NCBI RefSeq assembly: GCF_011420305.2
Contig: NZ_CP061769.1
Coordinates: 2,963,001 to 3,027,000, forward strand
Source of the DNA: Nocardioides ochotonae
Lineage (GTDB): Bacteria > Actinomycetota > Actinomycetes > Propionibacteriales > Nocardioidaceae
DNA: 64,000 bases
Direction: 5' to 3'
The notes beneath the pieces are model-generated. The model searched no databases. It was not told where the DNA came from and saw only the letters and a program-made list of their open reading frames with translations. Within the stretch, counting starts at the first letter, position 1; each line of letters opens with the position of its first letter. Positions 59,534-64,000 of this stretch are shown here, one piece after another. Position numbers and translations under genes: made by a program.

Positions 59534-60117
59534 GACGCGCCCTCCTGCGCGCCCCGGCCCCCGGCGTAGAACGCACGGAGCCAGCCCAGGTCGTGCCCGT
59601 GCAGCACGGACGGCCAGTCGGCAGGGCGGGCGTCGCCGTAGACGAGGCTGCGGTCGTCGGTCTTCATCGTCTCGACGTACTCGCCGACGGGGAGGTAGTA
59701 CATGTAGCCCATCACCCGCTCGGCGATCCGCCAGCCGTCCCCGGTGCGCCGGTAGAGGTCGTGGTAGCGCAGCGCCACCCACATCACCTCCCCCTCGCGG
59801 ACCACCTCGGCGTGCCCGCTGACCAGGCCTCGCGCCACGTCCGGGTCGGAGTCGTCGAAGCGGGTCAGCACGGAGTGGATGAAGTGGTGGGTGGCACCCA
59901 GCGCGTCGTACCTGGCTTGGTAGGTCGTGGCGATCGTCTCCAGGCCGTCGGCATTGAAGACGCCGTCGGCGGAGCCCAGATGGGCGTCCCGGGTGAACAG
60001 ACTGTCCAGCCCCTCGAGATCACGCTCGTCCATCACGAACCCGTAGAGGTGCACGAGCTCCTGGATGGCCAGCTTGTCCTCGATCCGGCGCAGCCGGTCC
60101 TCGGTGCTCATCGACAT
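59530..60117 (-). CDS. NTF2/SnoaL-fold protein
   Basis: This 195-residue protein has RLRRIEDKLAIQELVHLYGFVMDERDLEGLDSLFTRDAHLGSADGVFNADGLETI, then HHFIHSVLTRFDDSDPDVARGLVSGHAEVV and VALRYHDLYRRTGDGWRIAERVMGYMYYLP. The latter two are well conserved in SnoaL_4 proteins. The ATG at 60117 follows GAGAAGAAGG; an ATG two codons later is possible, and a longer frame upstream is unlikely. It overlaps the KstD-like gene by 4 bases. Confidence 0.85.
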   Translation of the reverse strand: MSMSTEDRLRRIEDKLAIQELVHLYGFVMDERDLEGLDSLFTRDAHLGSADGVFNADGLETIATTYQARYDALGATHHFIHSVLTRFDDSDPDVARGLVSGHAEVVREGEVMWVALRYHDLYRRTGDGWRIAERVMGYMYYLPVGEYVETMKTDDRSLVYGDARPADWPSVLHGHDLGWLRAFYAGGRGAQEGAS

Positions 60118-60167
60118 CGCCTTCTTCTCCCTCTGCTCTGGTGTACTCGGGTCCGGCGTTCGTGGGG

Positions 60168-60641
60168 TCAGTCCGGGAGCGGGCCGAACGAGTTCTGGTC
60201 GCGGGGCAACAGCGACTCCTCGGGCACGAGGGCGACGCCCGCGACGCGGATCCTCTTCGCCGCCAGTCGCCACTCGCCGTCGACCTCGACGATGTCGTTG
60301 CGGTACCTGCCCCAGACCTGCCTGGCGCCACCCGACTCGTGGGTGGTGATCACCCAGAAGGTGGCGTCGACCTGGTAGCGCTCCCCACCCAGCGGGGTGA
60401 GCAGGAGATTGGTGAGCATGTGCTGGGCCACGTCGACGTCGGAGGCGGCGAACGCCCGGTAGAGGTCCTTGAAAGCCTCCCGCCCACGGGCGTCGCCCTG
60501 CACCCGGGACAGCTCGACGTCGTCGGTGGCGAGCGCCCCCAGACCCTCGACGTCCTTGGCGTCGACGAGTGCCTGGTAGCGGTGCATCAGGTTCGCCGCG
60601 GCGGACTCGACCTCGAGCCGCCGGAGGAGTGTGGTGTCCAC
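60168..60641 (-). CDS. NTF2/SnoaL-fold protein
   Basis: This 157-residue protein with GTG start has LRRLEVESAAANLMHRYQALVDAKDVEGLGALATDDVELSRVQGDARGREAFKDLY, then VAQHMLTNLLLTPLGGERYQVDATFWVITTHESGG and WGRYRNDIVEVDGEWRLAAKRIRV. It starts 10 bases after the acyl-CoA dehydrogenase stop, so it belongs to the same operon. The two NTF2-fold proteins here are not near copies of each other. Confidence 0.83.
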   Translation of the reverse strand: MDTTLLRRLEVESAAANLMHRYQALVDAKDVEGLGALATDDVELSRVQGDARGREAFKDLYRAFAASDVDVAQHMLTNLLLTPLGGERYQVDATFWVITTHESGGARQVWGRYRNDIVEVDGEWRLAAKRIRVAGVALVPEESLLPRDQNSFGPLPD

Positions 60642-60651
60642 GTCGCGCCCC

Positions 60652-61812
60652 TCAGTAGCTGCGCGGCAGCCCGAGCACGTGCTCGGCCACGTAGTTGAGG
60701 ACCATCTCCTGGCTGATCGGCGCGATCCGGTTGAGGCGGGACTCACGGAAGTAGCGCTCGACGTGGTACTCGCGAGCGTATCCGTACCCCCCGTGGACGT
60801 TGATCGCGACATCGGCGGCATTGAAGCCCGCCTCGCTGGCGAGGAACTTCGCCTCGTTGGCCTCGCGGCCGCAGGGGATGCCGTTGTCGACCATCCAGGC
60901 AGCCTTGTCGCAGATGGCGGTGGCCGCGTCGAGACGGATCCGCGCGTCGGCGAGCTGGCCGGCGATCAGCTGGTTCTTGCCGATCGGGCGGCCGAAGACG
61001 ACCCTCTCGTTGGCATAGGCGACCGCGCGACGCAGGGCCGCCTCCCCCAGGCCGAGCGCGGCGTTGGCGGAGATCACCCGCTCGGCGTTCAGTCCGCCGA
61101 GGATGACCTTGAAACCCTCGCCGACCTCGCCGATGACGTCCTCGTCGGCGACGAAGAGGTCATCGATGAAGAGCTCGTTGGTGTCGACCGCGTTCCGCCC
61201 CAGCTTGGGGATCTCGCGGATGATCACCGCCTCGGGGTCGAGGGTGGCGAACATCAGGGTCAGGCCGCGGTGCGCCTTGCCCTCGCGCGGGGAGGTACGG
61301 ACGAGCAGGAACATCCGCTCTGCCTCCTGGGCCTTGGTGATCCACACCTTCTTGCCCGACACCAGCCAGCCCCCGTCGACCTTGCGGGCCGACGTCTGGA
61401 GGTTGAGCGTGTCGGTGCCGGCGTCCGGCTCGGTGACAGCGAAGGAGACGTGCAGGTCCCCGGACACCGCGCGCGGCAGGAACCGCCGCTTCAGGTCCTC
61501 GCTGCCGTGGCGGATGAGGGGCTCGAAGCCGAAGATGCCGATGTGCACCGCGGAGCAGCCGGCCATGCCGGCGCCGGACCCCGAGATCTCCCGCTCGACG
61601 ATGGCCGCCTCGGCGACCCCGAGCCCACCCCCGCCGTACTCCTCGGGGATGCTCAGGCCGAGCCAGCCGGCGTCGGCAACCGCCTGGTAGAAGTCCCAGG
61701 GGAACTCGTGCTTCTCGTCCTTCTCCATCCAGTAGTCGTCGCCGAACTTGGAGCACATGGCTCGCACTGCGTCACGGATGGCCTCGTGGGTCTCGTCCAC
61801 GGCGAAGTCCAT
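60652..61812 (-). CDS. Acyl-CoA dehydrogenase (canonical Glu not present)
   Basis: This 386-residue FAD enzyme has AVTEPDAGTDTLNLQTSARKVDGGWLVSGKKVWITKAQ and INVHGGYGYAREYHVERYFRES. Where most members have IYEGT it reads RIAPISQEMVLNYVAEHVLGLPRSY, so the YEG glutamate is Pro. That ending is recurrent in actinobacterial relatives, and the base may come from another helix. The ATG at 61812 has GAGGAAG. It begins the operon of two NTF2-fold proteins and a KstD-like flavoprotein. The motif at 61862-61875 is upstream. Confidence 0.9.
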   Translation of the reverse strand: MDFAVDETHEAIRDAVRAMCSKFGDDYWMEKDEKHEFPWDFYQAVADAGWLGLSIPEEYGGGGLGVAEAAIVEREISGSGAGMAGCSAVHIGIFGFEPLIRHGSEDLKRRFLPRAVSGDLHVSFAVTEPDAGTDTLNLQTSARKVDGGWLVSGKKVWITKAQEAERMFLLVRTSPREGKAHRGLTLMFATLDPEAVIIREIPKLGRNAVDTNELFIDDLFVADEDVIGEVGEGFKVILGGLNAERVISANAALGLGEAALRRAVAYANERVVFGRPIGKNQLIAGQLADARIRLDAATAICDKAAWMVDNGIPCGREANEAKFLASEAGFNAADVAINVHGGYGYAREYHVERYFRESRLNRIAPISQEMVLNYVAEHVLGLPRSY

Positions 61813-61861
61813 GCTTCCTCCTGCGCTCGAGTGTCCTGGGACACAAAGAAAACGATTCCTG

Positions 61862-61875
61862 ATCACTATTATCAC
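61862..61875. promoter_or_regulatory. AT-rich motif before the acyl-CoA dehydrogenase operon
   Basis: ATCACTATTATCAC lies 49 bases upstream of the minus-strand ATG at 61812. On the coding strand it reads GTGATAATAGTGAT, an inexact repeat of GTGAT. The TGATAAT core recurs at 51134 and, less exactly, at 21087. Confidence 0.4.
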
Positions 61876-61937
61876 TTAGTGTGAGCGTCTGTCACCCCTC
61901 GACCGGGCGGTTCTGGGGCAACTCGGGCAGGACGTGG

Positions 61938-61988
61938 GACGCCAGGACGCCCTCACCCACCAGCGGTGGGCGAGGGCGTCCTGGCGTC
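61938..61988. terminator. Very long hairpin after the P450 gene
   Basis: 61938-61954 is perfectly complementary to 61972-61988 (17 bp). After an A/C mismatch, CCCACC pairs with GGTGGG round an AGC loop. It sits 25 bases past the P450 stop and before the next minus-strand promoter, so it should stop P450 transcription. The rest of the 201-base gap shows no gene. Confidence 0.75.
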
Positions 61989-62013
61989 GCATGGCGGCGC
62001 AGCCGATTGATCC

Positions 62014-63279
62014 TCAGGCCGGCGGCACGGGGTCGAACTCGACCAGGAGCTCCGGGATCCCGCGTGAATAGAGACCCTCCTCGTGCGGCACGAAGCCATC
62101 GGGGTAACGCAGGTTCTCCATCTGGTCGAGCACCAGGTTGAGCGCGATCCGCATCTCGGTCTGGGCGAGCAACGACCCGACGCAGAAGTGCCGACCGAGG
62201 ATGAACTGGACGTGGTTGGCCGCCCCACTGAAGGCCTTGGCCACATCCAGGTCCTCGCGGAAGATGTCGAACCTGTCCGGGTCGGCGAACTGCCGCTCGT
62301 CCCGGTTCGCCGCCGCGAGCATCATGATGCAGGTCGAGCCGGCGGGGATCGTGACGCCGTGCAGCGTCACATCCTCCTCGGTCTGGCGCATGATCATGTG
62401 CACCGGCCCCGAGTGCCGCAGCGTCTCGGCGATGGCATTGTCGACGAGCGACCTGTCCCGGCGGACGGCCTCGAGCTGGTCGGGATTGTCCATCAGGTTG
62501 CGGACCATGCTCGTCACGGCCTTGTCGGTGGTCTCGCCACCGGCGACCAGGAGGAGGCTGACGAACGCCTTGATCTCCTCGTCACTCATCTGGTGGCCGT
62601 CCACCTCGGCCCGACACAGGCGTGAGAGCAGGTCCTCCCCGTCACCGGAGCGCCGCTCGTGGATGATCGGCATCATGTACTCGCGCAGCTCGTGGCGAGT
62701 GACCTCCGCAGCGGAAGTGACGTCGGGATCCCCGGCGAGGTTGTTCAGGCTCGCCATGATCGACTCATACCAGCGGTGGAACCGGTCGTGGTCGCTCTTG
62801 GGCAGGCCCAGCATGTCGACCATGACGTTGATCGGGAACCACGTGGAGAAGTCCTGGACGATGTCGGCGCGACCACTGCGCGCGATCGGGTCCATCAGCT
62901 CCGCGCCAGCCGAGGCCACCACCCCCTGGATCAGCCCCATGGCGTTCTCGCGGATCACCGGCATGAACTTCTCCAGGCCCTTGCCCCGGAAGAACGGATT
63001 GAGCAGCGCCCGGTGCCGCGAGTGCTCCGTGCCCTCCATCTGGAGGATGGTGCGACCGTGCAGCGGCTCGAGCTGCCACTCGTAGTTGCGGCTGGAGAAC
63101 TGCGGACTGCGGAAGGCGCCGGCGACGTCCTCGAAGCGGCTGAGCAGGTAGCTCTGGGTGGGCTCGTGGTAGAGCACGGGGTAGTGGTCACGCAGGACCC
63201 GCTGCAGGGGGTAGGGGTCCGAGAGGTACTCCGCAGACAGGATGTCCGGCGGTAGAGCCACGTCTTCGGCGATCGTCAT
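62014..63279 (-). CDS. Cytochrome P450
   Basis: This 421-residue soluble P450 hydroxylates a substrate using O2 and electrons from a ferredoxin or reductase not seen nearby. The I-helix oxygen-activation motif is LLLVAGGETTDKA, ExxR is ETLRHSG, and the heme ligand is Cys366 in FILGRHFCVGSLLAQ. The ATG at 63279 follows GGAGGTAA; 16 more codons upstream are in frame but lack family similarity. It is divergent from a mycofactocin-coupled SDR, so a P450-made alcohol could be that SDR's substrate. Its redox partners must be encoded elsewhere. Confidence 0.93.
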   Translation of the reverse strand: MTIAEDVALPPDILSAEYLSDPYPLQRVLRDHYPVLYHEPTQSYLLSRFEDVAGAFRSPQFSSRNYEWQLEPLHGRTILQMEGTEHSRHRALLNPFFRGKGLEKFMPVIRENAMGLIQGVVASAGAELMDPIARSGRADIVQDFSTWFPINVMVDMLGLPKSDHDRFHRWYESIMASLNNLAGDPDVTSAAEVTRHELREYMMPIIHERRSGDGEDLLSRLCRAEVDGHQMSDEEIKAFVSLLLVAGGETTDKAVTSMVRNLMDNPDQLEAVRRDRSLVDNAIAETLRHSGPVHMIMRQTEEDVTLHGVTIPAGSTCIMMLAAANRDERQFADPDRFDIFREDLDVAKAFSGAANHVQFILGRHFCVGSLLAQTEMRIALNLVLDQMENLRYPDGFVPHEEGLYSRGIPELLVEFDPVPPA

Positions 63280-63321
63280 CTGCTTACCTCCACCGTGAAT
63301 GATGTGAACCATTAGCACGAT

Positions 63322-63331
63322 ACGCATGCGT
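63322..63331. promoter_or_regulatory. Palindrome upstream of the P450 gene
   Basis: ACGCATGCGT is a perfect 10-base palindrome, 42 bases before the minus-strand P450 ATG. It could be an operator; no function is shown. Confidence 0.3.
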
Positions 63332-63408
63332 GGCGTTGATCACAACGGTCGACTTCTCGTTGATTTCTCCCTCGTTCCATGCTCTTGACGCGGGTCGGGT
63401 GGCCGGGG

Positions 63409-63428
63409 ATGATATTGAGCCCAATCAT
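63409..63428. promoter_or_regulatory. Imperfect palindrome between P450 and SDR genes
   Basis: ATGATATTGAGCCCAATCAT has ATTG/CAAT arms round AGCC, extended by ATGAT/ATCAT-like ends with one extra base. It ends 21 bases before the SDR ATG, a fitting place for a repressor of the plus-strand gene. The ends resemble the AT-rich motifs of the other operons. Confidence 0.45.
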
Positions 63429-63449
63429 GCGCATTGAATGGAGCTCACA

Positions 63450-64000
63450 ATGGCAGGTCGCCTCGCAGGCAAGGTCGCATTCATCACGGGTGCCGCTCGC
63501 GGACAGGGACGCAATCACGCGATCCGGATGGCGGAGCAGGGGGCGGACATCATCGCCGTCGACATCTGCGCCGAGATCGACACGGTGACCCCGTTCTATC
63601 CCCTCGCCACCCCCGACGAGCTGGAGCAGACGGTCAAGGCCGTCGAGGCCACCGGCCAGCGGATCGTGGCCCGCACGGCCGACGTCCGGGACCTCGACGC
63701 GCTCCAGCAGGCGTTCGACCAGGGCGTCGACGAGCTCGGCCGGATCGACATCGTGCTGGCCAACGCCGGCATCGCCACCTACGGCAAGTCGTGGGAGCTC
63801 ACCTCCGAGATGTGGAAGGACATGATCGACGTCAACCTCACCGGTGTCTTCCACACCGCCAAGGTCGCGATCCCCCGCCTGATCGAGCAGGGCGAGGGCG
63901 GTTCGATGGTCTTCACCAGCTCGATCGGCGGCCTCAAGGGCATCCAGCACGTGGCCCACTACGTCAGCGCCAAGCACGGCATCGTCGGCCTCATGCGCAC
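63450..64000 (+). CDS. Mycofactocin-coupled SDR dehydrogenase, 5' part
   Basis: The first 183 codons of an SDR run off the window end. It reads [38 protein letters not shown], then the mycofactocin-subfamily insert [31 protein letters not shown], the serine in [10 protein letters not shown] and YVSAKHG. It is clearly the same family as the gene at 55137 and so probably needs mycofactocin to turn over its bound nicotinamide. The ATG at 63450 has a GGAGCTC before it. It is divergent from the P450. Confidence 0.92.
   Translation, partial: MAGRLAGKVAFITGAARGQGRNHAIRMAEQGADIIAVDICAEIDTVTPFYPLATPDELEQTVKAVEATGQRIVARTADVRDLDALQQAFDQGVDELGRIDIVLANAGIATYGKSWELTSEMWKDMIDVNLTGVFHTAKVAIPRLIEQGEGGSMVFTSSIGGLKGIQHVAHYVSAKHGIVGLMR

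Noticed and set aside
56153..59569. A 1138-codon plus-strand frame opposite the FMO and KstD-like genes
   Set aside because: It is a long open shadow caused by GC bias. Both genes on the other strand have full FAD motifs.
1..64000. CRISPR arrays, insertion sequences, phage genes, attachment sites
   Set aside because: No regular spaced repeats, transposase, integrase or phage structural motifs were seen. The single tRNA is not flanked by a recognisable partial duplicate or an integrase gene.

Overview
The window is very GC-rich, with codons ending mostly in G or C. It carries a Nocardioides-like actinobacterial gene set: hisN next to aroA and rsgA, a complete mycofactocin locus, and many CoA-ester enzymes. 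I infer an aerobic soil-type actinobacterium of or near the Nocardioidaceae; the species cannot be read from the sequence.

Bases 1-14700 are mostly housekeeping. They hold the 3' end of aroA, rsgA, a DUF2231 membrane protein, hisN, a CBS-domain protein, signal peptidase I, an FKBP-type prolyl isomerase, an S4-domain protein, a DUF445 membrane protein, a secreted HExxH metalloprotease, a chorismate mutase, a large three-domain protein (SRPBCC + thiolase-like + crotonase), a sulfatase, a B3/B4-domain protein, a hemerythrin-like protein and the initiator tRNA. Convergent genes are separated by strong hairpins.

Bases 14900-27070 form a first catabolic block. A family III CoA-transferase and a FadR-type GntR regulator lead into a minus-strand operon (two acyl-CoA dehydrogenases, an SDR, an amidohydrolase). 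Facing it is a plus-strand operon (thiolase, SDR, crotonase). Next come an EthD-like protein, a Baeyer-Villiger-type monooxygenase and an HSL-family esterase.

Bases 27072-33614 are the mycofactocin locus. On the minus strand, in transcription order, it reads mftA, mftB, mftC, mftD, mftE, an SDR and mftF, with mftR divergent. Most junctions overlap by 1-4 bases. The mftA precursor is only 41 codons and ends in the diagnostic IDGMCGVY. Just beyond mftR lies an operon for an NDMA-dependent (mycofactocin-linked) alcohol dehydrogenase, two NTF2-fold proteins and an aldehyde dehydrogenase.

Bases 37420-64000 are a second, larger catabolic block, almost all on the minus strand. It holds a class II glutamine amidotransferase, a CitE-like lyase, three acyl-CoA ligases, two crotonases, a full Liv-type ABC importer with its binding lipoprotein, two KstD/fumarate-reductase-like flavoproteins, a paired MaoC hydratase, a thioesterase, four NTF2-fold proteins, a flavin monooxygenase with an N-terminal NTF2-like part, an acyl-CoA dehydrogenase, a cytochrome P450 and two mycofactocin-coupled SDRs (one cut by the window end).

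My reading is that the island imports and oxidises an unknown hydrophobic or alicyclic compound. P450 and flavin monooxygenases would insert oxygen, mycofactocin-dependent dehydrogenases would oxidise the alcohols, and CoA ligation with beta-oxidation-like steps would finish. The individual families are recognisable from sequence; the substrate and the order of steps are inference.
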